Source of the DNA: Candidatus Eisenbacteria bacterium
GTDB lineage: Bacteria > Orphanbacterota > Orphanbacteria > Orphanbacterales > Orphanbacteraceae
Assembly (NCBI GenBank): GCA_016930695.1
Contig: JAFGGD010000044.1
Span: forward strand, 1-64,000
DNA length: 64,000 nucleotides
Direction of reading: 5' to 3'
This document shows, one piece after another, positions 43,890 to 53,590 of this stretch. Within the stretch, counting starts at the first letter, position 1; every line of letters starts with the position of its first letter. The notes beneath the pieces are model-generated. The model made no database searches. It was not told the DNA's origin and was given only the letters and a program-made list of their open reading frames with translations. Both the position numbers and the translations under genes were made by a program.

Positions 43890-45518
43890 ATGAACGGGAA
43901 CAGGAAGGATCGAAGGCGGAGGGGCGCGGCGAGGACCCGCGCGTTCGTGATCGGTGTATGCGCGCTCGGATTCGTGGGGGCGGCGTCCGGGCTTCGCGCG
44001 GCGACGGTCGTCTCGGGAGACGCCTCAGGCGTCTGGGACGTCGAAGGCAGCCCCTATCTGGTCGAGGGGGACGTGCTCGTTCCCGGAGAGAGCGCCCTCA
44101 CCATCGACCCGGGTGTGGAGGTGCGGTTCCGCGGTCCCTATCGGTTCCTCGTCGAGGGACTGCTCACGGCGACGGGCGCCGAGGAGGATTCCATTCTCTT
44201 CACCTGGGACGCGCCCGACTCGGCCTATCTGTGGCGGGGTGTTCGACTGATCGGCGCCGACGACTCATCGGCGCTCGAGTATTGCCGCATTGAACACGTC
44301 CGTTCATCCACGGCGTATCCGGAGGTGCGCGGCGGCGCGGTGTACGTCGCCGAGTGCGCGCCCTCGATCCGGCATTGCCTCCTGCAGGAGAACGAGTCGC
44401 ACAACGGGAACTGGAACGGCGTCGGCGGAGGCGTGGCTTGCTTCAACGCGTCGCCGACGATCGAGCATTGTCTCATCCGGAACAACCGGGCGGATTCCGG
44501 AGGCGGCATCGCCGTGCAGGAGGAGAGCGCGCCGGTCATCCGAAACAACAGAATCGAGGGGAACAAGGCGCCGTACTGCGGCGGCGGCGTCTATGTCGGC
44601 GCCTTCGCGACGCCGGTCATCGAGAACAACCTGGTCCTGGAGAACGAGGCGGACGGCTGGGGAGGCGGGGGGATCGCGCTCTGGACGACCAACTCGCTCC
44701 ATCATCGAACGGTCGGCAACAACGTGATCGCCGGAAACTCCACCTCCACCGACGGCGGCGGTTTCTACGTGCGTTACGACGGATCCACCCTGGCGGGGAA
44801 CACGGTGGTGAACAACTCGGCGGGCGAAACGGGCGGCGGGATCTACGTGCTGAACTTCGGCGGCGCCTCCGATTCCTGCCGTGTGGTGAACGGCGTGATC
44901 CGGGGGAACACGGCGCCGGCGGGCTCCGCCGTCTATCTCTACGACCCCTCCACCGCCTTCGAGGCGCGCTACTCCGACGTGGAAGGGGGATGGCCGGGGA
45001 CGGGGAACATCGACGCGGATCCGGTTTTCGCGGACGAGTCGTTCCGTCTTTGCCCCAACTCCCCGTGCGTGGACGCCGGCGATCCCGACCCGGCCTGGAA
45101 CGACGTCTGCTTTCCCCCGTCGCTCGGGACGGCGCGAAACGACATGGGCGCCTACGGCGATTCCCTCGCCTGCCGCTGGCCGGAGGAGACGAACACGGCG
45201 GTGACCGACGAATGGGACGCGGAGGGACTCGCTCCCCGGGCGGAGAGGGGACTCCGCAGCCTTCCGAACCCTTTCAACCCGCGAACCGAAATCGTCTTTC
45301 ACCTCGATCGACCCGAGGCGGTGGAACTTCATATCTATGACACCCGCGGACGGCTGACTCGGCGGCTCCTGGACCGGGAGATCCTCCCGGCGGGACCGCA
45401 CGTGATCGCCTGGGACGGCAGGGACGACGGCGGCGAACCGCTCGGCTCGGGCGTCTACTTCGGACGGCTCGGCACCGGAGAAGCGTTCACCACGATCAAG
45501 ATGACTCTGGTCCGTTAA
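43890..45518 (+). CDS. Secreted right-handed beta-helix protein with FlgD-like C-terminal domain
   Basis: 542 residues from the ATG at 43890 (GGAGAGGAGAAGAG upstream). Signal peptide (about 10-37), then a parallel beta-helix with repeated NNxI/GGGI turns, for example IEHCLIRNNRADSGGGIAV, VIRNNRIEGNKAPYCGGGVY, VNNSAGETGGGIY (about 150-380). A domain around SPCVDAGDPDP follows. The C-terminal FlgD-like domain opens with SLPNPFNPRTEIVF and ends in SGVYFGRL. Beta-helix proteins are often polysaccharide lyases or adhesins; no catalytic residues are evident. Confidence 0.88.
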   Translation: MNGNRKDRRRRGAARTRAFVIGVCALGFVGAASGLRAATVVSGDASGVWDVEGSPYLVEGDVLVPGESALTIDPGVEVRFRGPYRFLVEGLLTATGAEEDSILFTWDAPDSAYLWRGVRLIGADDSSALEYCRIEHVRSSTAYPEVRGGAVYVAECAPSIRHCLLQENESHNGNWNGVGGGVACFNASPTIEHCLIRNNRADSGGGIAVQEESAPVIRNNRIEGNKAPYCGGGVYVGAFATPVIENNLVLENEADGWGGGGIALWTTNSLHHRTVGNNVIAGNSTSTDGGGFYVRYDGSTLAGNTVVNNSAGETGGGIYVLNFGGASDSCRVVNGVIRGNTAPAGSAVYLYDPSTAFEARYSDVEGGWPGTGNIDADPVFADESFRLCPNSPCVDAGDPDPAWNDVCFPPSLGTARNDMGAYGDSLACRWPEETNTAVTDEWDAEGLAPRAERGLRSLPNPFNPRTEIVFHLDRPEAVELHIYDTRGRLTRRLLDREILPAGPHVIAWDGRDDGGEPLGSGVYFGRLGTGEAFTTIKMTLVR

Positions 45519-45613
45519 AGGGACCGTGAAAACACGGCGCCCGGTTCGAGGAGCGCCCGCCCGCCCCGCCCGCGGGGCCTCCGGGTGAAAGGGGCCGGGT
45601 GTTTTAAGGGAGC

Positions 45614-45645
45614 GCCGCCGGAACGGTCTTCCGGCGGCCTCCCCT
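45614..45645. terminator. Terminator-like hairpin after the beta-helix gene
   Basis: Ten-bp stem GCCGCCGGAA/TTCCGGCGGC (45614-45623 with 45629-45638), five-base loop, then CTCCCCTTT. The U-run is broken, so efficiency is uncertain. Confidence 0.6.
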
Positions 45646-45757
45646 TTCCATGCGTTTCCGCTCCTGTTGCGGGGCGCCTCTCGGAAGGGTATGATGCGGC
45701 GGGACCGCCCGCGCCGGGCGTGGGGCTCGGCGGCGGCGCGGCGCCGTCGGGAGCACC

Positions 45758-47242
45758 ATGCCTCTCCCCGCGTCCGAAGGCGTTTCGCGCGATCTATCGC
45801 GCCCGCTCCTTCTCCTCGTCACTCTCGCTCTCTTTCTGGCGCTCGTCCTGCCGCGGCTGACGAGCCGGGGAATGTTTTTCGACGGGATCACCTACGCGGC
45901 CATCGCCCGCAACTCGGCGGCCGGCGCCGGCTCTTTTTGGAATCCGCACTACACGGACACGATCTACTCTTCCTTTCACGAGCACCCGCCCCTCGCGTTC
46001 TGGATGCAGTCGATCGCTTTCCGGGTGTTCGGCGATTCTCCTTACGTCGAATCCTTTTATGGATTAGCCACTGGACTCGTCGTTCTTTTCTTGATGATGC
46101 GCCTCTGGGCGGCGCTCGGGGGAGGCGAGAGAGCGGGCGGTTGGTTCCCCGCGCTTCTCTTCGCCGTGTTTCCGCTCACGTCGTGGATCCTGGCGAGCAA
46201 CATGCTCGAAAACACGATGACCGTCTTCACCACCGCCGCCGTGCTCGCCGTCTGTCGGGCCGCCTTCGCCGGGTCGCGGGCCGGAAGGATCGTCGGCGGC
46301 GCGGTCGCCGGGCTGCTGGTCGCGGCCGCCTTTCTATCCAAGGGGCCGGTCGGCGTCTTTCCGATCGTCGCGCCGTTCCTCTGCGTCTTGGCCCTTCCGC
46401 GGGCGCGTCCCTCCGCCGGCCTCGCCGTCTTCGCCGGACTTTTCCTCGCCCTTCTCGTCGTCGCGGGGGCGCTTTACGCGGCGCCGGAGGCGCGGGATTC
46501 CCTCGGCATTTATCTCGAGAAACAGGTGTTGGCGAGCGTGAAGGGGGAGAGGGGGAGCGGGAGCACCTTCACATTCAAGACGTTGAAGGCGCTGATCGCG
46601 GACGGGATGGTTCCTCTCGCGCTCGCGGCGATCGTCGCCTTCGCGCACCGGCGGAGTGCCCCGGTTCGCCGGGACCGGCGCGCCCTCTTCATGCTCCTCG
46701 TCGGGCTCTCGGCCAGCCTCCCTTTCTTCATCGGTCCGCGGCAGTCCCGTTACTACCTCTATCCGAGTATTCCCTTCTACATGCTCGCCCTCGCCTTTCT
46801 TTTCGCCGGCGCCGCGGGGGCGCTCGAGGAGAGGCTGCGGCGGAGCGCCGCGGCGCGCGGCGTCGCGGCGACGCTGGCGGCGCTCCTTTTCGCCGGCGCC
46901 GTCGCGGGCGCGGTCGCGGAGAGGGGCGCGGTGCGAAAATACGGGGATTTTCACGAAGACTTCACGGTCCAAAAACCGGCGGTTCCGCCGGGAGAAGTCT
47001 ACTCCGTGCTTCCGCCGGATCTGCGGCACGAGTGGCCCTTCGTCGCGAACATGGCTCGCTGTTTCCGCGCGAGCCTGACCGACGAGCCCGGACACCGCTA
47101 TTTGATCCGCCGCTTGGACGCGGCGGAGCCGGCGCCGGTCGGGTATCGCCGGATCCATCCGCCCGCGCCGCGCCGCTACGAGGTTTACGAGCGGGACGAG
47201 AGGACGCCGGCACCGGTCCGGGCGTCCCGTTCCCGCCGATGA
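45758..47242 (+). CDS. GT39-type membrane glycosyltransferase (ArnT/PMT-like)
   Basis: 494 residues with about 10-12 transmembrane helices. The N-terminal loop carries the conserved acidic region FFDGITYAAIARN near residue 43 and HEHPPLAFWMQS near 78. These typify ArnT/GT39 lipid-phosphate-sugar transferases. A hydrophilic C-terminal domain follows from about 400. The donor is expected to be a polyprenyl-phosphate sugar; the acceptor is unknown. It stands alone upstream of the FKBP gene, with a second family member at 59401. Confidence 0.82.
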   Translation: MPLPASEGVSRDLSRPLLLLVTLALFLALVLPRLTSRGMFFDGITYAAIARNSAAGAGSFWNPHYTDTIYSSFHEHPPLAFWMQSIAFRVFGDSPYVESFYGLATGLVVLFLMMRLWAALGGGERAGGWFPALLFAVFPLTSWILASNMLENTMTVFTTAAVLAVCRAAFAGSRAGRIVGGAVAGLLVAAAFLSKGPVGVFPIVAPFLCVLALPRARPSAGLAVFAGLFLALLVVAGALYAAPEARDSLGIYLEKQVLASVKGERGSGSTFTFKTLKALIADGMVPLALAAIVAFAHRRSAPVRRDRRALFMLLVGLSASLPFFIGPRQSRYYLYPSIPFYMLALAFLFAGAAGALEERLRRSAAARGVAATLAALLFAGAVAGAVAERGAVRKYGDFHEDFTVQKPAVPPGEVYSVLPPDLRHEWPFVANMARCFRASLTDEPGHRYLIRRLDAAEPAPVGYRRIHPPAPRRYEVYERDERTPAPVRASRSRR

Positions 47243-47304
47243 TTCGCCGATTGCCGAAGGGGATTCATTCATCCACAAAACGACGGGAAAAGGAGACGAC
47301 AAAC

Positions 47305-47868
47305 ATGGAACATCGATGGATGAGCGTTTGCGCGGCGTTTCTCGTGATCGCCCTTTCGTTCGTCGCCGGTTGCGGCGGGGGAGGAGAGGCGGACAAAACG
47401 TCGGAGGCGGCCGCGGAGAAGAGCGAGGCGGCGGCGGAGAAAGCGGCGCCCCCGGCCGGGGAGAAGGAAGCGCTCCCGGAGGGACCGGAGTACATCGCCG
47501 AGCTTCTGGACGTCGACCTCTCCGCCAAGGTGGAAGGAGAGAAAGGGCTCTCTTGGATCGTGCGCGAGGAGGGGACAGGCCCGGTTCCGCAGAAGGGACA
47601 GAGAATCCGGGCGCACTACACCGGGTACCTGATGAACGGCACCAAGTTCGACTCCAGCGTCGATCGCGGGCAGCCCTTTGAGACCGAGATCGGCATCGGC
47701 CGCGTGATCCAGGGATGGGACATGGCCTTCACCAGCATGAAGGTGGGCGAGAAGCGGGTCCTCTTCATCCCCGCCCCGCTCGCCTATGGTCCCCGAGGCG
47801 CGGGCGGCGTCATTCCGCCGAACGCGGACCTCGTTTTCGACGTGGAGCTGATCGGTATCGTCCAGTAG
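47305..47868 (+). CDS. FKBP-type peptidyl-prolyl isomerase lipoprotein
   Basis: 187 residues. Lipobox VAGC near residue 20-23, then an Ala/Glu/Lys-rich low-complexity linker (about 30-60). A single FKBP domain follows with RIRAHYTGYLMNGTKFDSS, the active-site GRVIQGWDMAFTSMKVGEKR, IPAPLAYGPRGAGG and IPPNADLVFDVELI. The start was placed after AAAAGGAGACGAC. It is likely a periplasmic folding catalyst held on the membrane. A strong terminator follows. Confidence 0.93.
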   Translation: MEHRWMSVCAAFLVIALSFVAGCGGGGEADKTSEAAAEKSEAAAEKAAPPAGEKEALPEGPEYIAELLDVDLSAKVEGEKGLSWIVREEGTGPVPQKGQRIRAHYTGYLMNGTKFDSSVDRGQPFETEIGIGRVIQGWDMAFTSMKVGEKRVLFIPAPLAYGPRGAGGVIPPNADLVFDVELIGIVQ

Positions 47869-47890
47869 GCTCGCGCCGCTGAAAACAAGG

Positions 47891-47921
47891 GGGGCGGTCC
47901 GGAGTCGGATCGCCCCTTTTT
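47891..47921 (+). terminator. Terminator of the FKBP gene
   Basis: Six-bp GGGGCG/CGCCCC core (47891-47896, 47911-47916) extended by GTCCG/CGGAT-like pairing. It is followed by TTTTT. Confidence 0.85.
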
Positions 47922-48000
47922 CGACACGGAGACGCGGAGGCGTCCGGCGCGGTAGTATACGGGCGCGGCGGGGAGCCGCGAAAATTGCGGGGGGCGTCTT

Positions 48001-49527
48001 TTGAGCGGGAGCGGGCATTTCGACACCTCGGCGGTTCGGGCGGACCTGAGGGGGAAGTCGGTCCGCTCCGGCGCGGCGATGCTGGCGGCGCAAGGGGGGA
48101 AGGCGGCGTTCGGCCTCGCCTCGGCGATGGCGCTCGCCCGTCTCCTCACGCCGGACGACTTCGGCCGCGTCGCCCTCGTGGTGGTCTCCCTCTCCTTTCT
48201 CACCATCTTCCGCGACCTCGGGCTTCCCGAAGCGACGGTCCGCTTCGAAGCCATCGACGACGAGCAGGTTTCCACCCTTTTCTGGATGAACCTGGCGCTC
48301 GCCCTCTTGATCTTCGTCCCCGCGGCCTTCCTCGGACCGTTCTTCTCGCGCGTCTTCCGCACGCCCGGTTTGAACGGGATCACCGCCGCGCTGGCCGCCC
48401 TCTGTATAGTCTATGTGCTCAGTCTCCACCATACGGCGATCCTCCGGAGGAGGATGCGATTCGTCGTCCTCGCCGGAATCCAGGTGGCCGTGACCATCGT
48501 CGCCTCCATCGTCGGGATCATCGCGGCGTGGAAGGGGATGGGGGTCTGGGCTCTCGTCCTGCAGCGCTTCACCAACGGACTCGTCGAAACCGCGGCCGTG
48601 TGGATCTTCTGCTCCTGGAGGCCGCGCCTCCTCTTCCGCTTCGGGGCGATCCGCGGGATGATCCGGTTCGGCGCCTTTTATACGCTCTCCGCGGCGCTTT
48701 ACTACGTTTCCCGCCGCGCGGACCGGCTTCTTCTGGGGCGGTTCTCCTCCGCCGGCGCGGTCGGCCTCTATGAAAAATCCTACGAGTGGCTTCTGCTGCC
48801 GGCGGGGAACATCACCGTCCCGATCGGCAAGGTCGCCCTGCCGGGACTGTGCCGCCTCCAGGATGATCCGGCGCGTTTCCGCTCTTACTTCCGGCGGGCG
48901 GCGCTCCTCGTTCTCACGATCACCGTTCCCCTCATTCTCTTCCTCGCCGTCGACGCCCCCCGGTTCGTCCTTTTCCTGCTGGGCGGGCAGTGGATCGACG
49001 CGGTTCCCGTTTTCCGTTTCCTCCTCGCCGTAGCCCTCACCGCCGACTGGGTCATTCTTCTCGGCTGGGTCTACATCGCCCTCGGGCGCACGGACCGGGA
49101 GTTCCGTTTCTGGGCGGTCGCCGCCGCGGTGCTGGTCGCCGCCTTCCGGATCGGCGCACCCCACGGTCCGGCCGCCCTCGCCGCCTCCTTCAGCGCCGCC
49201 CAGCTCCTCCTCGCCGTTCCGTCGGTGTTCTACTGTTTCCATGGCACCCCCCTTCGCGCCGGGGACTTTTTCGGCGTTTTCGCGCGCCCGACGATCCGGG
49301 CTGCGGCGGCAGCGGCGGCGCTTCTCCTCTTCCGGCGATTCGTCGCCTTCGACGCCCCCCCGGCGATCGACCTCGCCGCCGGCGCCGCGCTCTTCTTCGG
49401 TGTCTATTGGGGCGCCTGGGCGGCGACCAAACCCGGCAGGGAAACGCTCCGCGCGGATTTCCGGCTCCTCCGGGAACTGCGATCCCCCGCGCCGCCGTCC
49501 CCTTCCCCGCCGGACGCCGTCGACTAG
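48001..49527 (+). CDS. MOP-family oligosaccharide flippase (Wzx-like)
   Basis: 508 residues from a TTG with GGGGGGCG upstream. About 12-14 hydrophobic segments are spread over the whole length; the opening RSGAAMLAAQGGKAAFGLASAMALARLLTPDDFGRVALV matches the oligosaccharide-flippase family. Members move lipid-linked oligosaccharides across the cytoplasmic membrane. It is the first gene of the polysaccharide locus, which also contains an ABC export pair. Two different export routes may therefore be encoded. Confidence 0.85.
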   Translation: MSGSGHFDTSAVRADLRGKSVRSGAAMLAAQGGKAAFGLASAMALARLLTPDDFGRVALVVVSLSFLTIFRDLGLPEATVRFEAIDDEQVSTLFWMNLALALLIFVPAAFLGPFFSRVFRTPGLNGITAALAALCIVYVLSLHHTAILRRRMRFVVLAGIQVAVTIVASIVGIIAAWKGMGVWALVLQRFTNGLVETAAVWIFCSWRPRLLFRFGAIRGMIRFGAFYTLSAALYYVSRRADRLLLGRFSSAGAVGLYEKSYEWLLLPAGNITVPIGKVALPGLCRLQDDPARFRSYFRRAALLVLTITVPLILFLAVDAPRFVLFLLGGQWIDAVPVFRFLLAVALTADWVILLGWVYIALGRTDREFRFWAVAAAVLVAAFRIGAPHGPAALAASFSAAQLLLAVPSVFYCFHGTPLRAGDFFGVFARPTIRAAAAAAALLLFRRFVAFDAPPAIDLAAGAALFFGVYWGAWAATKPGRETLRADFRLLRELRSPAPPSPSPPDAVD

Positions 49528-49652
49528 ACCCCTCTCGCGCGCGGCCGCCCCTCCCTTTGGATTCGAGCCCTCCGGTCGATGATTGGAATGGGAAGAGCGG
49601 GTTCCGACCGCTACAATTTGGAATGAACCATTTCACTTTTCGAGGGATGAGG

Positions 49653-52118
49653 ATGGGACGGCCGACGGTCCGCTCGCGGTCGAGAGAGGGTGAAGGGCGC
49701 CGGCCGGCGCGGTTCGTCGCGGACATCGCGGCGTTTCTCGTTTCGTCGCTCCTTTTTCTCGCCCTCCCGGCCGCGTCCTGGGGGGCTTCCTCCTCGCCCG
49801 GAGAGGTCCGGATCGGGGTTGTGATGGAGCGCCTCAGCGCGGAGATCGCTCCGCCGCTCGCCCACGCCTCCGGCCAGGGATGGTGCGCCGCCGTGAACCT
49901 CGCCGGCGTCCCCTATTCCGCCCTCCTGCTCGAGGATCTTCTCGCCGCCGGCGCCGATTCGGCGCTCCGCCGGTGGGACGGGCTGATCCTCACCGCCTGC
50001 CGCTATGTTCCCGACGAACGCTACGCCGGACTGTGCGATTTCCTGGAGAGCTACCTCGCCGGGGGGGGCGGTTTGATCGTGGACGGGCCGCCGGCGCTCC
50101 GCGACGGGGCGGGGGCGAGACGGAACTCGGAGAGAATCGAGGAGGTGCTCGGCGCGGAGTACGTCGGGTTCCGGGGCGACACGCGCCACAGGATCCGCGT
50201 GGAGAGGGCGGACCATCCGATCACGCGCGCCTGCGCTCCGGGTGAGATGCTGACGCAATGCCTCGACGACGGCCTCCGGATCCTCCGTTTCCGGGAAGGG
50301 GGCGCGGAACTGCTCTCCTCCTGGAGCGCGAAGGACGGATTCCCCTATCTCTCGGTGCGCGAAGGGGACGGGAAGCGGATCGCCCTTCTGAGCGATTTCG
50401 CCGCCTCGGCGGGGACGGCGATCTCCTTCCGGAACCACGAGCCGTCCGGTTTCTACCCGAACCGCCTCTACGATTGCATCGTCCCTCTCGTGCAGTGGGT
50501 CGTGTACGGGAGCGTCGACGACCCCGTTCCGGCGCTGCAGCTCGTCAACGCCGACGCCGCCGTTCTGGCCCGTCTGGACGCCGATTGGAGCTGGAACGGC
50601 GAAGTGCAGGAGAAGGCGGTCCGCTTTCTGACCGGGATGGCGCGGGAGTCGGGGGTGTCGACGGTCTACGGCGTGGTGACCGCCTCCGCCGCCGCCTCGG
50701 GCTGGGAACGGATCGCCCCCCTTCTCAGGGAGATCGAGAGCGCCGGCGGCATCGTCGCGACGCACAGCCGCCGCCACATCATCAACGGAGACCTGGACGA
50801 AGAGAGCGCCCGGAGCGAGCTGGATTCTTCGGTGGCGGAGATGGAGCTGGGGCTCCGGGAGGCCGGCGGCCCGGACCACCCGATCGATTGGTTCATCAAT
50901 CCGAACGACCAGCTTCCCATGGGACGATACGGACTGATCGCGGAGCGGTTCCCGGTCTTCCTCACGCACGGCTATTCGCAGAACGTGCCCCACGCCTACG
51001 GCGTGATGGAATGGTTCTGCGGAGCGGGCCGTGATCTTTTCGTGCTGAACTGTTCCTCCTCGCCCGACTACGAGTGGTTCTACGCCGAGGGTTGGGAGCG
51101 CTCGGTGTCGGAAGTCTCGGCGCTGCAGGAGTCGATCTTCGACCATATGCTCCGGGACGTGCGGCGCGGCGTTCTCTTCCATCCGATGTGGCACGACTAC
51201 TCGATCAGCTCCCGCTCCCTCGTAAAGCCGACCTGGCGGACGCGTCTCCCCCGCTTCCTCGGCGGCGGCATGGAGAAGCCTCCGAGCCACGCCCCTTATT
51301 ATGAAGGAATGGCGGCCCGATTCGCTTCGTCGCCGATCTACGCGCCCCGCCCCGTGGAGTTGACGCGCAAGCTGCGCGTGATGGCCGACTGCGGTTTCTC
51401 CTGGACCTCGTCGGAGCGCCGGGCGGACGTGGAGATCCGCCTTCCCCGAGAGGACCCGGACTCGCTGGCGTCATCGACGGGCGGGATGGCGGTGCGGATC
51501 GAGAACCCGCCGGGCCCGATCGTCTCGGTCCGTCTGAACGGAAGGGAACACCGAGCGTTCCGGGACGACCGGGTGATCCTGCCGGACCTGGAGCCGGGGA
51601 CGAACCGGATCGCGATCGAGTTCGGGCCGGCGCCGTTCCGGGGGACGAGGCTCGTCTACGTCTCCCAGCGGCTCTCCTCCGTCCGCGTTCTCGAAGACGG
51701 GGACGTGGAAGCGCGCATCTCCTCCCGTTCCCGTGCGCGGTTCACCTTCGAAACAAACCGCTCCTGCGTGCTCATCGGCGCGGACATGCAGAGTCTCGAC
51801 AGGCCCCCTTCGCATGCGGCGCGTGGCGTTCTTTTCACCGACGGGACCGTGCGCGTTCATGCCGTCGCCGGCGAGCGCTTCGTCGTCGTCGAGTCGACGG
51901 TCCCTTTCCTCGACTACCGGGAAGGGGAGGGGCGCGTCGAGATCGTGCTCGGCGGAACGGCGGAGGAGGAGAAGCGCATTCGTTTCCACGCCGCCTCTCC
52001 GCCGCGCGCGATCCTCCTGGACGGTGAGGCGGTCCGGGTGACTCGTGACGAAGACGGTTACGCCGTGGAATTGCCGCGGTCCGCCGCGAGGGGAGGAACT
52101 CTGTGCGTGATCCTCTGA
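49653..52118 (+). CDS. Exported polysaccharide-deacetylase-like protein with N-terminal amidotransferase-like domain
   Basis: About 821 residues from the ATG at 49653 (GAGGG six bases upstream); an ATG 30 bases earlier lacks a binding site. A signal/anchor region is followed by a ThuA/GATase-like alpha/beta domain with LILTACRYVPDERYAG and YLAGGGGLIVDGP. A NodB-like segment near residues 300-480 has an LDADW strand and an ATHSRRHIING H-x3-H pattern, consistent with a metal-dependent deacetylase. It lacks the other usual NodB blocks, so catalysis is uncertain. A beta-rich C-terminal part follows. The stop overlaps the following GT4 gene start. Confidence 0.7.
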   Translation: MGRPTVRSRSREGEGRRPARFVADIAAFLVSSLLFLALPAASWGASSSPGEVRIGVVMERLSAEIAPPLAHASGQGWCAAVNLAGVPYSALLLEDLLAAGADSALRRWDGLILTACRYVPDERYAGLCDFLESYLAGGGGLIVDGPPALRDGAGARRNSERIEEVLGAEYVGFRGDTRHRIRVERADHPITRACAPGEMLTQCLDDGLRILRFREGGAELLSSWSAKDGFPYLSVREGDGKRIALLSDFAASAGTAISFRNHEPSGFYPNRLYDCIVPLVQWVVYGSVDDPVPALQLVNADAAVLARLDADWSWNGEVQEKAVRFLTGMARESGVSTVYGVVTASAAASGWERIAPLLREIESAGGIVATHSRRHIINGDLDEESARSELDSSVAEMELGLREAGGPDHPIDWFINPNDQLPMGRYGLIAERFPVFLTHGYSQNVPHAYGVMEWFCGAGRDLFVLNCSSSPDYEWFYAEGWERSVSEVSALQESIFDHMLRDVRRGVLFHPMWHDYSISSRSLVKPTWRTRLPRFLGGGMEKPPSHAPYYEGMAARFASSPIYAPRPVELTRKLRVMADCGFSWTSSERRADVEIRLPREDPDSLASSTGGMAVRIENPPGPIVSVRLNGREHRAFRDDRVILPDLEPGTNRIAIEFGPAPFRGTRLVYVSQRLSSVRVLEDGDVEARISSRSRARFTFETNRSCVLIGADMQSLDRPPSHAARGVLFTDGTVRVHAVAGERFVVVESTVPFLDYREGEGRVEIVLGGTAEEEKRIRFHAASPPRAILLDGEAVRVTRDEDGYAVELPRSAARGGTLCVIL

Positions 52119-53590
52119 CGGGTCCGGCGGAGGGGCGGGACGAACGCCCGGCGGCGCTTTTCTTTCTCCCCACCCTCGAGGCGGGAGGAGCGGAGCGGGT
52201 TTGCCTGCACCACGTGAACGGTCTCCGGCGTTTCCGCCCGATCGTTCTGGTGCAGCACCTGCGCGGCGATCTCCTCGACGAACTGGACCCGGGCGTGCCG
52301 GTCCACGTCATCGGCGACCACGGAAGAGGCCCGGCTCCCCGGAAGAGGACCCGGGGCCGTCTGCGCCGCGCCCTCCGCAGGCGTCGCAGGCGAGCCGTCG
52401 TTCGATTCCGCCGTTTTAAGAGGAGGCTGTGCCTCGCCGACTCTCGACTCCGGGCGCGGACGAAGGAACGGTGCGGCCCGCGGACGACACGATTGATCGA
52501 GGAGGCGGAACGCGTCTTTCGCGCCTCGGGCTGGCGCCTCCGCGCCGGTTTTGTTTTTTTCTTCGTGGGGTGGACCGGCGCCTCCCGCGGGAGGAGTCGG
52601 GACGGGCGCGCTGCCGCGCAACAGGGATGGTCGGCGCTCCCTCTCTGCGTCTGCTTTCTGCTCAAACAGGCGCGTCTGCTCGCCCGTTTCGCCCGGGAGG
52701 AGCGGTGCGTTCTCGTCGTCTCCATCCTCCCCTTCACCAACGGGATCGCGATCCTGGCCAAACTGCTCTTCCATCGGCGGCTGCGCGTTTTGATTCACGT
52801 ACATAGCATGAAGAGCCGCTTGATTCGGGAGGAGACGCCCCCGCATGAGCGTTTTCTGATTCGCCTGGTCGTGAAGCACTTGTATGGGAGGGCGGACCGC
52901 ATCGTCGCCGCCTCCGAGGGTATCCGGCGCGACCTGGTCGAGCGGTTCGGCGTGCCGGACGGGAAGATCCGCGTCGTGCCGAATCCGATCGATCGGGAGC
53001 GGTTGCTCGCCCTGGCCGCCGAAACGCCGGAAGAGAACATTTTCGGAAACGGGCGCCCGGTGGTCGCCGCGGTTGGGCGGCTGGTCCGGGTCAAGGGCTT
53101 CGACATTCTGCTGCGCGCATTCGCGCTCCTCCCCGAGGGGATCGGCGCGCGTCTTGTTCTGGTCGGCGACGGCGCGGAGCGCCCCCTCCTGGAGAAGATC
53201 GCCGAAGAGGAGGGAATCGCGGGCCGGGTCCTCTTCGCCGGTTTTCGAGCCAACCCCTGGGCGTACATGGCTCGGGCGCGATGCCTGGTCCTCTCCAGCC
53301 GCACCGAGGGGCTCCCCCTCGTGCTCGGCGAGGCGATCGCCCTCGGCGTGCCGGTGGTGGCCGCGGACTGCTCGCCCGGAGTACGGGAGTTCGTGCCCGA
53401 CGAGAACCACGGGCTTCTGGCGCCGCCGGAGGATCCCGCGGCGCTCGCCGTCGCTCTGGAGAGAATGCTCGCGGACGGCGCGCTCCGGGAGAGGGTCGCC
53501 GCGCGCGCGGACGAGAGGGTGCGGCCTTACGAACCGGCGCGGGTGCGGGCCGTCTTCGAGAGGGAGATGGAGGAGGCGTCGGGACGATGA
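52103..53590 (+). CDS. GT4 glycosyltransferase with an arginine-rich insertion
   Basis: 495 residues from a GTG overlapping the previous stop by 16 bp (GAGGGGAGG upstream). GT-B fold: N-terminal FFLPTLEAGGAERV. C-terminal donor domain with VVPNPID, VGRLVRVKGFDILLRAF, VGDGAERP and the SSRTEGLPLVLGEAIALGVPVVAADCSPG loop carrying the conserved E-x7-E. Between about residues 74 and 185 there is an extra segment, very Arg-rich (including RRALRRRRRR), absent from the sister gene that follows. It may be real or reflect compensating frameshifts. The sugar donor is unknown. Confidence 0.85.
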   Translation: MRDPLTGPAEGRDERPAALFFLPTLEAGGAERVCLHHVNGLRRFRPIVLVQHLRGDLLDELDPGVPVHVIGDHGRGPAPRKRTRGRLRRALRRRRRRAVVRFRRFKRRLCLADSRLRARTKERCGPRTTRLIEEAERVFRASGWRLRAGFVFFFVGWTGASRGRSRDGRAAAQQGWSALPLCVCFLLKQARLLARFAREERCVLVVSILPFTNGIAILAKLLFHRRLRVLIHVHSMKSRLIREETPPHERFLIRLVVKHLYGRADRIVAASEGIRRDLVERFGVPDGKIRVVPNPIDRERLLALAAETPEENIFGNGRPVVAAVGRLVRVKGFDILLRAFALLPEGIGARLVLVGDGAERPLLEKIAEEEGIAGRVLFAGFRANPWAYMARARCLVLSSRTEGLPLVLGEAIALGVPVVAADCSPGVREFVPDENHGLLAPPEDPAALAVALERMLADGALRERVAARADERVRPYEPARVRAVFEREMEEASGR

